DNA of 64,000 bases from Lampris incognitus. Lineage: Eukaryota; Chordata; Actinopteri; Lampriformes; Lampridae. The stretch lies in NCBI RefSeq assembly GCF_029633865.1, contig NC_079219.1, forward strand, positions 50,171,008-50,235,007, given 5' to 3'. Of the stretch, positions 31,183-42,200 are shown piece by piece. The first letter of the stretch is position 1. The number at the start of each line of letters is the position of its first letter. The position numbers were made by a program, and so were the translations under genes. The notes under the pieces are model-generated. The model was not told the origin of the DNA, ran no database searches, and saw nothing but the letters and a program-made list of their open reading frames with translations.

Positions 31183-32022
31183 TCAGTTAATATGTATGAG
31201 GGGCACAGCAACAAATTGTCCTCCATGAGGTATTAGGAAAACCTTCCCTTCTACCAGTCCAATATTGCAGTGCTGTGTCAAGTCCAAGAGGCCATTTACT
31301 AAATGTACGTCAAATGTAGAGGAAGGTGTGGGGTATTCAAAGAGGGACTCTTGCTGGGCAAATGTTGAGTAGACCAGGTATACCTCCTTCTCGACAATTA
31401 TATTCCTGATCTTTTCTACCTTTCCCTGAATGTGGACATGGCTGTTGGCTTGGCCCAATTTAAGGGTGAAGAGATCTGTTTTATATTGGGTGTACTGTTG
31501 TGCACACTGAAACAATGGTGGCAGAGGTCCAGATGTGTGCTCTCTCCTTAAACCTAAACTTTCCACTCTCTGAATTTGTGCAGACGCTCTCTCCGAAAGC
31601 CTCTTCACAACCTGAGAGCAGGGAGATTCTGCTTTCCTGACGAGCCTCTTTAGCTTTTGCATAACATTTTCAAACTTGAAGGCACTGAAGAAGTCCAATT
31701 TCCCATGCACCTTGACATCTTGTGCAAGGTGCACAAGGTTGTGCACATTATAGGAAAGGTACATCTCATCATACAGCTTCCGAAAGTGCTGAACAAACAA
31801 CACAAGAGTATCGCTCACATACTCTGTGTACTTCTCAAGCAGTGCCTTGTTTGACAGTATGAACACTGCAGTATGTAGGAAGTCTTTAAGGCGCAAAGGA
31901 CCGGTATTCATGGGTACCAAATATGTCACTTCCAAAATGCTCGCTGCCATATTTGTGTCTGAGTGACTTGGCAGTTTTCTACTGTGACCGTCATTGCTGT
32001 CATGACCGCCAACACTGCACAT
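31183..32022 (-). pseudogene. EnSpm/CACTA-like transposase C-terminal remnant
   Basis: A 279-codon open frame. Residues about 50-150 contain LKDFLHTAVFILSNKALLEKY, FVQHFRKLYDEMYLSYNVHNLVHLAQDV and FFSAFKFENVMQKLKRLVRK. This resembles the segment after the catalytic domain in CACTA/EnSpm-type transposases of animals (pattern F...FGKLYG....NVH.L.HL...V...G.L...S.F.FE). No DDE residues are contained in the fragment. The N-terminal 25 residues look unrelated and may be read-through at a breakpoint. The frame is intact over 840 bp, which is unusual here. A domesticated gene fragment is not excluded, but the missing N-terminal two thirds make a pseudogene more likely. Confidence 0.6.
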
Positions 32023-32046
32023 TTAAATGAGAGAGAAAGAGAGCGA

Positions 32047-32316
32047 TATTTGGGAAAAACATCAATTATTGGTAGCGATCCCTATTTATTGCCTTCAGCT
32101 TTATTTTGTCCCTTAACTTCCGCGAAGCATCTGCCCCAACTTACTTTTCCTGACATTTGTATTTACCTTGTACACAACCCATCCCCATACACTGGAGATA
32201 GCCTGAAGGCTTTCAAGAGTACTGATGCCTATCAATACGCAGTTGCAGGATGGGTGAACGACACAAAGATATGGCATTTGAGAAAAAACATATCTATTTG
32301 TTCACGGGACATGTAA
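32047..32316 (+). pseudogene. N-terminal part of the ISL2EU-like YqaJ/SWIM protein, copy 2
   Basis: The frame reads GSDPYLLPSA, LTFPDICIYLVHNPSPYTGDSLKAFKS and AYQYAVAGWVNDTKIW. This is the N-terminal region I associate with SWIM/YqaJ proteins of these fish transposons (pattern DI..YLV..PSPYT...LKA.KSL.AY....GWV). A one-base slip in the A-run near 32285 precedes a likely splice donor (CAT/GTAAGT at 32311). The nuclease domain is not found downstream: a Tc1 element begins at 32810. It complements copy 1, where only the nuclease part survives. Identification is by pattern memory and is moderate. Confidence 0.55.
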
Positions 32317-32807
32317 GTCGAAGGAATACTACATTGTTACTGCCTCCACCTCCATAGCTTTTTAACCTCTGTACCAGAGATGAAAATGGTTGGTTTCACC
32401 CACTCCACCCTCTGCTGGCTCTGGCTCCTGCACCTTCTAAGTTGGACGCTGTAATTTGAATAAATGTTATGAGGCCCCTGATCTGCTGTTGCTGTTTTTT
32501 CTTTTGTCTTTATGGTTTGTACGCAGTCATCTGACATCACTTAACACATGCAAATACTGTAGATTTTGCAGAAAGTAATTGTATATATATATATAAAACA
32601 GTATATATGCTAGATGGCAGACAACTCATGATTTCTAACCGCTACATAGTTATTCTTTTAAATGGTAGGAGACATTATGAAATGAATGATGTACAACTGG
32701 AGATGTTAAGGTTGCTTTTGTATTAAAAGTAAACTCTATTACTGTTGGTTTATTTAAAGCCAAATACAATAAGTCCACAGGTAAATGTCACATTTATTAC
32801 CTTGATG
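32317..32807. other. Unassigned sequence between YqaJ remnant and Tc1 element
   Basis: AT-rich, probably intron or 3' part of ISL2EU-like copy 2, with a short (TA)n at 32583-32595. No ORF of note. Confidence 0.35.
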
Positions 32808-32809
32808 TA

Positions 32810-32948
32810 CAAACCCCAATTCCAATGAAGTTGGGACGTTGTGTAAAACATGAATAAAAACAGAATTCAATGATTTGCAAATCCTTTTCGACCTATATTC
32901 AATTGAATACACTACAAAGACAAGATATTTAATGTTCAAACTGATAAA
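32810..32948 (+). repeat. Left TIR of the Tc1 element
   Basis: 139 bp, containing AAGTTGGGACGTTGTG and TTTGCAAATCCTTTTCGACC, inverted relative to 34183-34317 with few mismatches. Confidence 0.9.
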
Positions 32949-33119
32949 ATGTATTGTTTTTTGCAAATATTCACTAATTTTGAATTTGATGCCTGCAACA
33001 CGTTCCAAAGAAGCTGGGACAGGGGCAACAAAAGACTGGGAATGTTGAGGAATGCTCAAAAAACACCTGTTTTGGAACATTCCACAGGTGAACAGGTTAA
33101 CTGGAAACAGGTGAGTGTC

Positions 33120-34117
33120 ATGATTGGGTATGAAAGGAGCATCCCCGAAAGGCTCAGTCGTTCACAAGCAAGGATGGGGCAAGGTTCACGATTTTATGAA
33201 CAACTGTGTGAGCAAATAGTCCAACAGTTTAAGAACAACGTTTCTCAATGTACAATTGCAAGGAATTTAGGGATTTCATCATCTACAGTCCATAATATCA
33301 TCAAAAGATTTAGAGAATCCGGAGAAATCTCTGCACGTAAGCGGCAAGGCCAAAAACCAACATTGAATGCCCATGACCTTCGATCCCTCAGGCGGCACTG
33401 CATTAAAAATCGACATCATTCTGTAAAGGATATTACCACGTGGGCTCAAGAACACTTGGGAAAACCATCGTCAGTTAACACAGTTTGTCACTACGCCTAC
33501 AAGTGCAAGTTAAAACTCTACCATGCAAAGCGAAAGCCATATATCAACAACACCCAGAAACGCCGCCGGCTTCTCTGGGCCCGAGCTCATCTGAGATGGA
33601 CTGACGCAAAGTGGAAAAGTGTGCTGTGGTCTGACGAGTCCACATTTCACATTGTTTTTGGAAATCATGGACGTTGTGTCCTCTGGGTTAAAGAGGAAAA
33701 GGACCATCCAGATTGTTATCAGCGCAAAGTTCAAAAGCCAGCATCTGTGATGGTATGGGGGGTGTTAGTGACCATGGCATGGGTAACTTGCACATCTGTG
33801 AAGGCACCATTAATGCTGAAAGGTACATACAGGTTTTGGAGCAACATATGCTGCCATCCAAGCCACGTCTTTTTCAGCGACGTCCCTGCTTATTTCAGCA
33901 AGACAATGCCAAGCCACATTCTGCACGTGTTACAACAGCGTGGCTTCATAGTAAAAGAGTGCGGGTACTAGACTGGCCTGCCTGCAGTCCAGACCTGTCT
34001 CCCATTGAAAATGTGTGGCATATTATGATGTGCAAAATACGACAACAGAGACCCAGGACCTACAAAGCTTCAACAATTAGTGTCCTCAGTTCCCAAATGC
34101 TTATTGAGTGTTGTTAA
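33120..34117 (+). pseudogene. Tc1 transposase (DD34E type), frameshifted
   Basis: The ATG at 33120 (or 33174) opens a Tc1 transposase: paired-like helix-turn-helix with NVSQCTIARNLGISSSTVHNIIKRF, second HTH with TLNAHDLRSLRRH, and the catalytic core. LWSDESTF gives the first Asp (near 33635), FQQDNAKPH the second (near 33903) and SPIENVW the Glu (near 34005). The first Asp is in the frame that runs to 33971, while the second Asp and the Glu are in the frame 33713-34117, so one frameshift at about 33750-33770 separates them. Otherwise the length (about 330 residues) is normal for Tc1. The three acidic residues are all still encoded, so decay is recent. Confidence 0.85.
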
Positions 34118-34182
34118 AAGGAAAGGTGATGTAACACAGTGGTAAACATGCCCCTGTCCTAGCTTGCAAAAAAACAATAAAG

Positions 34183-34317
34183 TTTATCAGTTTGAACATT
34201 AAATATCTTGTCTTTGTAGTGTAATTGAATATAGGTCGAAAAGGATTTGCAAATCATTCTATTCTGTTTTTATTTACGTTTTACACAACGTCCCAACTTC
34301 ATTGGAATTGAGGTTTG
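34183..34317 (-). repeat. Right TIR of the Tc1 element
   Basis: 135 bp, reverse complement of 32810-32948 with small indels, ending GAATTGAGGTTTG before the duplicated TA. Confidence 0.9.
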
Positions 34318-34384
34318 TATCAGTTTTACATTTTACATGCAACTACTGCCTGTCTATTCTGTGGGGACCACAGACGGGCAAATA

Positions 34385-35720
34385 TTACAAAGAGCACAGC
34401 AAACTTACCATCTTGTCAAGGGAGGTAGGTTGTCCTTGAGTGCCTGCTTGGCAGCGAGACAGTGGGATAGGATGGTGGTATGAAGGATGGTGTACTTGTT
34501 CCTGACCAGGCCAGTGAACTCTTTCCACATGGATCCTGATGGCAGCCAGCTCCCTTGTTGCTTCTAGTTCCAGTGGATGCAGTTGCTGCTTGCCTTTGTT
34601 GAATGCTGTTATTTTCAACTGTGAACAATACAGGCCAACCGGATTGTTGACATTGAAGTCTCCATCTGCAAGAGTGACATCGCCTGGTGACAATTTCTCA
34701 AGATATCCACAGTTTTCTATGATGTGCTTGTCGCTTGTGCGTCCACCCCAGCCATTTGACACAAAGGATATAACACCCTGTGGTGTTATTGATATCAGGT
34801 ATTTTACAGTGATGTGATGCTTGTACTGAGAGTATGTCTGTGCACGAGCTCTCAAGTTCTTTGGCTTCTCTATAAATATTTCAAAACAGTCAATGATAGA
34901 AGTGCAGTTGCTATAGTTATCCCTGAAACAGATGGGCAGTCTGACCTGAATTTGTTCTTTTGATGCCCAAAATATAAGTGGTGACAGTCTAACATACACG
35001 ACATTTAATGTACTATTAAATATTCTGGCAACACTTGTCTTAGACATACGAAATAAATAGACAAAAAAAATATAGAGGTAAATTGAGCCTCATTCTCATC
35101 AGTGTTAACAAAAAGCTATGAAAGGGAGTCAGTCTTGGACTAGCTTTCAGAAATCCTGACAGAAAGGTAAAGACAACCATTAATTTACCATAGCTTGGAA
35201 GGCCTGTGAGTTCCCGTACCATTTCACCAATTCCTTTAAATGCCTTTTAGTTAACAGAAAGCAGACCAACTTTGTCCTTTAGACTATGAACCTCTGCTCT
35301 AAGTCGAGCACACTCATTTGTTAATGTTTTGACTGTAGCTTTGCAGGCTGCATTTGAGCATGGTTCCATGATGCCTGGGCTATGAGTGGCTTGAGAGTAA
35401 TTGTGCTCACAGTCTGCCTATACTCCCCTGGTGTTGTCGGTGTCATCGCTGGTGCTGGAAGGGGCCACAGTATCATGGTCAGTGTCACTGCTAGGGGCCA
35501 GAGTCTCAGTCCTTTTCTGTTTCATCTGCTGGGTGTGCTCAAACCTGCCGTTGGCACAGATGTTTTTCCGCCGCTGTCCAGCTGAAGTGTGTGCAAACAG
35601 GCTGGGTACATAATCAGGGCTCATGGGGTTGTCATTTTTTCCTCCTAAGCAGACAGAGAGGCAAGAATGGTAGAATAGTACATGTGTGCATACCATCAAG
35701 ATATTGACCAACCTGAGCAA
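34385..35720 (-). pseudogene. THAP-DDE transposase of ISL2EU-like transposon, copy 2
   Basis: From the right: the C-terminal end of a THAP-type region (MSPDYVPSLFAHTSAG, 35610-35560), a leucine-rich coiled segment (TNECARLRAEVHSLKDKVGLL near 35290), GLPSYGKLMVVFTFLSGF (35220-35150), then the DDE core: IIDCFEIFIEKP, YLISITPQGVISFVSNGWGGR, LADGDF and RIHVERV. The second acidic motif reads LADGDF against LADRGF expected, keeping its Asp. Frames change near 35230, 35050 and 34520. A splice donor (ATG/GTAAGT on the minus strand) lies at 34407. It is the sister of 19163-20590 and equally dead. Confidence 0.75.
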
Positions 35721-36489
35721 GGTAATTTCCTTTTCATCTTTTTCTCTCAGACATTTGTCTCTTATTCACCTTTATGCTGCAGGTAAGTACTGTAATGTAT
35801 ATTTAACAAGAAGGGTGATCTCAGCGCGCATCTGCTGATCGGCAGTCCAGTGCTTCTCAGTGAGGAGAAGCATCATAAAAAGGAACATTGGAGCAACCCT
35901 GGCAGTTGAAGTCTTTTTATTAAGGTGCAAGTGAAAGAAGGTGCTAAAAGGTATAAATATTAATTAGCTAAGTTATAGTCAAACGTAACTTACCAGTGAG
36001 TTGATTGTGCAATCGGGAGTTAGGAGTTGGCTGCCAATGGTCCCTTCTGATTGAAGCCAGCCATTTATTCCGCCAATCTAGCTCCTTTGGGATTGAATAA
36101 AAATGTAGTCCAGGCTTTCTTTAACGACTGTTGTTACAGCCAACAGCACAACATATCCCGGGAATATTGTATGAACTTTTTTTTGTGTCTAGACACTCTA
36201 GAATCACAACTAGTCTACTATGGCAGTAGTGGTTGTGCAGCTGTGACCCAGACACAAAAAAAAAGCAGGAATTGGCAGAATAAAGCAGGAATTGGCAAAA
36301 TTCAGAAGCTTTCCATCGGTCTACCTCCTTCAGGGATCTTGACCTTCATAAAAACTCTACAGGCACACTTGTCCTGACCTTTAAGAACTTCTCAGAGAGC
36401 ATCTTCACCTGTAAACCTGAGAGCCTGCTAGCCAGTGGACCCTTGAGCCAGCTTCAGACTGGATGGACTCCACTTGCTGATTAAAGCTA
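35721..36489. other. Unassigned stretch
   Basis: Probably contains the far end of ISL2EU-like copy 2, but no TIR was identified. A short tandem GCAGGAATTGGCA (36264, 36284) is visible. No convincing gene. Confidence 0.3.
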
Positions 36490-37032
36490 CAGTTGGTAAC
36501 TTTTTTTGTGTTTTATTTGGTAAAAATGCCATAATACCCTTTCAGCTATCAGTAATATTAGTGGTCTGAGAATAAATCAGGATCTCAGTGTTATCCCCTG
36601 CCACTGTATTCAGGAATCTGAAAATGCTACCGCTCCCGTAAGCTTTGACCAATCAGGGCCTCTCTTTGGCCTCTCCACCCTGGTAGGTTGAGGGGCTGTC
36701 CCTACTTCTTGTCAATCATGTTGCTGTCTGAGTTTCCTGAGCGTTCACTGTGCACAGTCCACAATGGCGGAAAAGGAAGCTCAGGCAGCATTGGAATTGA
36801 CTCCTAGAAAATTTTCAATTCCTCCATTGCCAACAACTGCATATTCAAGCAAAAAGAAAAGAAAAAAAAGAAGTAAAAGTACCGAAGACACTGGCACAAA
36901 AGCAGGCATCCAAGAAGGAGGTGGACCGAGAGCAAGGAATAAAACCCGAGTCAACCTCGGTGTGGCTTTTGAAAGATGGAGAGCACTTCGGGATTTTAGA
37001 AGTTTGAAGTATTTTGATGTAGCCTAACGTAT
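36490..37032 (+). pseudogene. Transposon-like 5' region with a short basic ORF (36764-37027)
   Basis: The region starts AAAGCTACAGTTGGTAAC, a text I associate with dispersed fish elements. The 87-codon ORF begins MAEKEAQAALELTPRK, continues with a lysine-rich KKKRKKRSK, and ends with TRVNLGVAFERWRALRDF, a pattern seen in first exons of several fish transposon-encoded proteins (RVN.G.AF.RWR.LRD). After that the homology stops, and a solo LTR-like repeat with TSD begins at 37033. The family cannot be named. A real short host protein is not excluded but has no support. Confidence 0.4.
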
Positions 37033-37179
37033 TGTAGTGAATTTGGGGGGGGGGGTAGCTCGGGAACCACCACGCGAACCCGGATCTCCCGCAGCACGGG
37101 TGACAACGTTAACCAGTCGACTAAAGGGTCCGACCCGTTAGCCAAGGGCTACCGAGTCTATTTATCCGTGCACGTTACA
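37033..37179 (-). repeat. Solo terminal repeat with tRNA-like core
   Basis: On the minus strand it starts TGTAACGTGCACGG and ends AATTCACTACA (TG...CA). Inside are an A-box-like TTTAGTCGACTGGTTAACG and a B-box-like CCGGGTTCGCG. GTAT flanks it on both sides (37029-37032, 37180-37183). It is related to 58465-58621, 58737-58871 and 60404-60554. Confidence 0.7.
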
Positions 37180-37480
37180 GTATATATTTGTCTGACTAAA
37201 TAAAAGTGCCAAATAAAGCTAAGATTATACACCTGTGTCCACAAGGCCATGTGAATAGATGTAAACGAGTAGACCAACACAGCGTCATCACTTTGCATAA
37301 CGTAAGTTAGCCAGGCGAGGAAGCTATCGTAGTTTACAGGCAGTGAAAAATATAACTTAGTCCATAAACAATATGTTGATGATAACTGGCAGTGGATTTT
37401 CCTTTGCAGTGTATTGGCGTTGTGATTTTTAAAAGTTATTATTACAGCAGTGTAAATACCACGATCTCCTCTTTCCTTTA

Positions 37481-37824
37481 GCTGCATTACACCGCCCTCT
37501 CTCTATACTACGTGTGAGAGCTGTGAGCAACTCCATCCATTTTGTTTTCCTGGTCCAACGTTACTGCGCTACCACTCATGTTTAAAACCCTAAAATAATT
37601 AAATCCACGTACCTGTGTGTTGTTGTTGTTGTTGTTGTTTTGAACAGATTTTGAGTTATGAAGTCAAAATACTCACCTAATTGTGATATTAATCCATGTT
37701 TATCAGGTAGTTAGCAGGTTTCCAGTGAGCGCTTCCTCTGTCTTTCACTCCCTGCGAGATATCACGAAATGGACAGAGTTGCTCACAGTTCTCATACGTA
37801 GAATAGAGGGCTGTGTAACACAGC
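37481..37824. repeat. Inverted repeat, about 62-bp arms
   Basis: The left arm 37481-37544 (GCATTACACCGCCCTCT, then GAGCTGTGAGCAACTC) is complementary to the right arm 37764-37824, with about 85% match and a spacer of some 220 bp. The spacer contains (TTG)n at 37616-37641. No ORF. Confidence 0.75.
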
Positions 37825-37983
37825 TCTTTCCTTGACTTTTCCTAATTATTTATGCTACAACTGCCTGCGTTGTTACAATAGTAAAATTCGCATTGCAACA
37901 CGAGTACAAAGGATACAGACTTCAATTGGCGTCGACTCTGGCGCTCACTGGTGTTAAAAAATGCATGGCGTTTCTAGTGCTAA

Positions 37984-38628
37984 TGTGACTGGTGTACTTT
38001 TTCAGTTGCTTTGTGTAGGAAAGACAGGACAACTTCTCTCATGCATGGGATCTGTATTCTGACGCAGTCGCCTGTCGCATATAAACAAAACAGGACAGGT
38101 TTCAGGAAACTTCAGATCAGATCCTACTGTAGCCTCTTTCTACATGTCCAGAGCGGGAAAGAGCACGCAGCTAGCAACACAATTTTATACAAAAAGAAAT
38201 AAAACATACCTGTCGCATATAAACAAAGCAGGACAGGTTTCAGGAAACTTCAGATCAGCTCCTACTGTAGCCTATGCAAGAAATGGCACCCACATTAGAC
38301 ATAAGACACATTAGGAATGGATAAAATAGATTACAGGGGCAGACAAAAATGAACACATACCTCTTTCTACATGTCCAGAGTGGGAAAGAGGCAGAGGTCA
38401 GGGGGAACATACGTTTTGGGGCTACTAACAGGAAATGAGGTCACAACAGGGAGGGGCTACTATAAGGAAATGGGGTCACAACAGGGAGGGGCTACTGTAA
38501 GCGTTTCCTGATGATATAATAAAATAAAATAATAATGTTAGCAATGAAAATAATAATAATAATAATGTGGTGATACTTTGTATAATTATACAACATATTT
38601 TGGTTATGACATTTTTAGCCATGCTACA
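37984..38628 (-). repeat. 3' LTR of Ty3-3 (645 bp) with internal duplications
   Basis: TG...CA on both strands (plus TGTGACTGG ... CATGCTACA). Inside, CTGTCGCATATAAACAAA and TTTCAGGAAACTTCAGATC occur twice (near 38072 and 38210), as does a GGTCACAACAGGGAGGGGC block (near 38441 and 38476). The LTR therefore carries its own tandem duplications. Confidence 0.9.
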
Positions 38629-38642
38629 TTCACCCCCCTAGA
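38629..38642 (-). promoter_or_regulatory. Polypurine tract of Ty3-3
   Basis: The minus strand reads CTAGGGGGGTGAA immediately before the 3' LTR. Confidence 0.75.
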
Positions 38643-39200
38643 ATTACACAAAAATTGGAACATATCACAAATTGCAATCACCCAACAACCCAACACCCAC
38701 AATAAAGTCAGCAATACCTGCCACCTACTAAGGTTAGGAGGGCCACAGACTGGCAAAGCGCCAAACCATATCTAAAACCACTCCATGGACAAAACAAGGT
38801 GCCTTTTACACCTCACCAAAATGGGCACAAAGGGGCGACGACTCACAAAACGAAATCAACCAAATAAAAAAAAGAAATGGCAAATTCCACAGTGTACATT
38901 ACACGAACCAAACAGCAATGTAGGCCTACATTACACTATCCATATAAACACGTTAGGCCTAAAACAAAAAGGAGGCAGACTGTGGAGCAACAGTAAAGCG
39001 TGGACTGAACTGAACAATGGTTTCAATCAACCTATGAACTGGCCTCACTACCCTGCCATACCTAGAGCGAATACTATTCTCAGGGCTCTGAGGTAGGATT
39101 TCAGTGAGGGGAGGGGCATGGGGATGGGGGACGGTGTGAGATGAGCAGCATCATTGGTGGGGAGGACATCTACTGCAGGGGAGGGGGTGCACTCAACAGG

Positions 39201-42200
39201 TTAGTCACTGACACTCTCCATCTCTGCATGGCTGGACTGATCACAGACCCAGGAAGCAGTGCGATCATGTTCATTTGGGTTCTGCCATGAGGATGAATCC
39301 ACTCCTGAATGCTCGGCCTCACTGTCAGGCTCTGACACTGCCGCTTCAGGATCAGGCATGCGCAGCGTAGAGGGGTCATGGGACACTGTGTCAACACCCT
39401 GGACAAGATCACCCTCCATAACCAGTGTGTTGTCGAGAGGGAGGAAGTTGACTGATAGGAGGAGGTTCCTGTGGACAACCCTCACACGACCATTGCAGTC
39501 CCTGAACCTGTAGATGTGGAACTGTGGCTTGGAAGCAACAACAGTGTGAACATCCGGCTCCCACTTGTCAGCTAGTTTCCGCTTGCCTCTTCCACCTCTG
39601 TTCGCCACTTGGACCCGGTCACCGACAAAAAGAGGTAAGCCCTTGACTCTTTTGTTGTACTGGTCCGACTGATGTTTTCGCTCCACAGACGAGTTCTCTG
39701 GGCCAGCAACATGGCAGACTGGAGATCGGCAGCCAGAGACTTCACATATTCATTGTAGTCGCAGACTGACTCGTCACGCAGGACGTTCTTGAACAATAGA
39801 TCGACTGGAAGGCACGGAACCCTCCCAAACATCAAATAGAATGGGGCAAAGCCAGTCATCTCATGCTGCGTGCAGTTGTAGGCAAAGGTCATGGTTTGGA
39901 CCATCCGAGGCCACTTGTGCTTTGACTGTAGCAGGAGGGAACGCAACATGCTACCAAGAGTACGATTGAAACGTTCAGTGCCCCCATTCCCCATGGGATG
40001 GTATGGGGAGGTTCGGGACTTCCCAACACCTGACAACTCCAGAAGCTCAACAATCAGCTCGCTTTCAAAATTACCCCCCTGGTCAGAATGAAGGCGCTGC
40101 GGGAAACCATAGACACAAGAAAAGTTTTCCCACAGCTTCTTGGCCACCCACTTCGCAGTATGGTCTTGACAGGGGAAGGCATGTGCTAACTTGGTAAAAT
40201 GGTCAGTTATGACGAGAAAATCCACACACTTGTTGTTGTTGTCTTCAGCAGACCAAAAGTCGATACACACAAGTTCCAGTGGAGCCGAAGTTGTAATGGT
40301 CTCCAGTGGGGCCCTTGCTGCTGGCTCTGGAGTCTTGCTGAGCATGCATCTGGGACAGTTCCTGACATAGCTTAGCACATCCCTCTCCATATCGTACCAG
40401 AAAAAGTGCTGATGGACCAGCAACAATGTACGAAGCTGACCCTGGTGACCAGCCAGGTCGTGAATGCCACCGAAGGCTTGCAATTTCAGGGAGTCTGGAA
40501 GAACGAACTGGAAACTCCTGTGTTTGGTCACTTGGTCCTTTGAGACTCTGTACAGGGTTCCATCCAACATGGTAAGTTTCTCCCATTGCTTCAGAATCCG
40601 CAACACCATCATGCTCTCCTTATCCCGCTCACGCCTCAAAGGTCTCTGTTTCCTCTCAACGAAGTGTAGGACTCTCCCGATGGTAGGATCCTGTCTCTGG
40701 TGGCTCTGCAGGTCTGCGGATGAGAGTGAGGAGAACACATCTTGGCCAAGAGGAGCTAGCCCGCCAAGGTGACCAGCCAAGGAAGCAGCCCTCTGCGTCG
40801 GGCCGGACTCCCAATCACCACAGGAGGAGAGGAGAGATGACACATCCTCTTCAGACAATGACATGCCACCAGTAGCACACAGAGAGTGGTTCTCGGCAGA
40901 CTGAGCCAGACAGGTCACATGGAATGCATCTTGCACACAACTGTCGTCGATGCTGTACACTTGTTCCAGCAACTCTGAGTAGGGCTCTGACAGGAGACGC
41001 TGGCCTAGAGGTTTGACAAAGGGAGTCCTGCTGAGAGCATCAGCTACCACATTCAGTCTGCCCGGGACATGTTTGATCTCAAACGAGTATGGGGACAGTT
41101 TAGAGACCCAGCACTGCTCACACGCATCCAACCTCGGCTTCGTCATGACGTATGTGAGCGGGTTGTTGTCAGTCCATACGGTGAACTTGTGGCCCTTGAG
41201 CCAGTGGCTGAACTTGTCACACACAGCCCATTTCAAAGCAAGGAATTCCGAGTCTGTGAGCAGGATACTTCACTTGGCTGCGACTGAGGGCTTTACTGGC
41301 AAATGCGATGGGTCGGGCTTTGTCTTCGCCGGCAGGGACCTGGGACAACACTGCACCCAAACCATCCAGAGAGGCATCAGTAGAGAGGATGAACAGCCTG
41401 TTGAAATCTGGATGGGCCAGAACGACAGAGTGAAGCAGTGCAGACTTCAGGCCTTCAAAAGCCCTCTCAAAAGCCGGATCCCAGTCCTGGGAAGTCAGTG
41501 TGCGGAACGTCCCCGTTCTCCTGCAGCCTCTAGAGCCCTTCAGCTTGTGCTTCTGCCCTCCAGTCAAAGGAAAGAGAGGCTTTGCCATCTTCGAACAACC
41601 AGGGATAAAATGCTGATAGTACAGCGTCATGCCAAGAAAAGACCTAATCGTCTTCTGGGAGGGGGTGCAGCCATCAGCTTCCATCAGATCATCTTTCTGG
41701 AACCCGGAGATGACAGTGACCTTTTCCTGGTCAACAGAGACTCCACTGACATCAACCACATGACCTAGGAATCTCACAGACTTCCTCATAAAGTTACACT
41801 TCTTCTGTGAGAGCTTCAGGTTATTGGCTCTGAGTCTGGTAAAGACGACCTCCAGCCGCCCCAGTGCTTCTTCCTCCGATGGAGCAAACACCAGCAGGTC
41901 ATCCAGGTAACAGAGGAGGTTGGAGAAGTTGAGGTCACCGAAAATGCTAAGCATCATGCGCATGAAAGATGCCAGACTGTTGCACAGACCTTGGGGGAGC
42001 TGATTATATTCATACAGGCCGAGGGGTGTTGTGAAGGCTGTGAACCTCCTGTCAGACTCATGGAGCGGGATGTTGTAGAACCCTGAAGTCAGGTCCATGG
42101 TGCTGAACAGGGCGTTTCCTCCCAGGGCAGCGAGGCAGTCCACCTGATGGGGCAACGGGTGAGCATCTCTGACTGTCTTGGCATTGAGACATCAAAAGTC

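Larger units (their letters stand above)
32810..34317 (+). mobile_element. Tc1/mariner element, full length, 135-139 bp TIRs
   Basis: The ends are CAAACCCCAATTCCAATGAAG at the left (read in shorter form CAAACCCCAATTCC) and its near-perfect complement at the right, each bordered by TA (32808-32809 and 34318-34319). Length is 1508 bp. The TIRs extend to 32948 and from 34183. It contains one transposase gene with a frameshift. It lies inside ISL2EU-like copy 2. Confidence 0.9.

Noticed and set aside
36764-37027. Short basic ORF as a host histone-like or nucleolar protein
   Set aside because: Its C-terminal pattern recurs in fish transposon first exons, and it ends abruptly beside an insertion; support for a host gene is lacking.
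38441-38500. CRISPR-like direct repeats in the Ty3-3 LTR
   Set aside because: Only two units, no spacer logic, and in a eukaryotic LTR.
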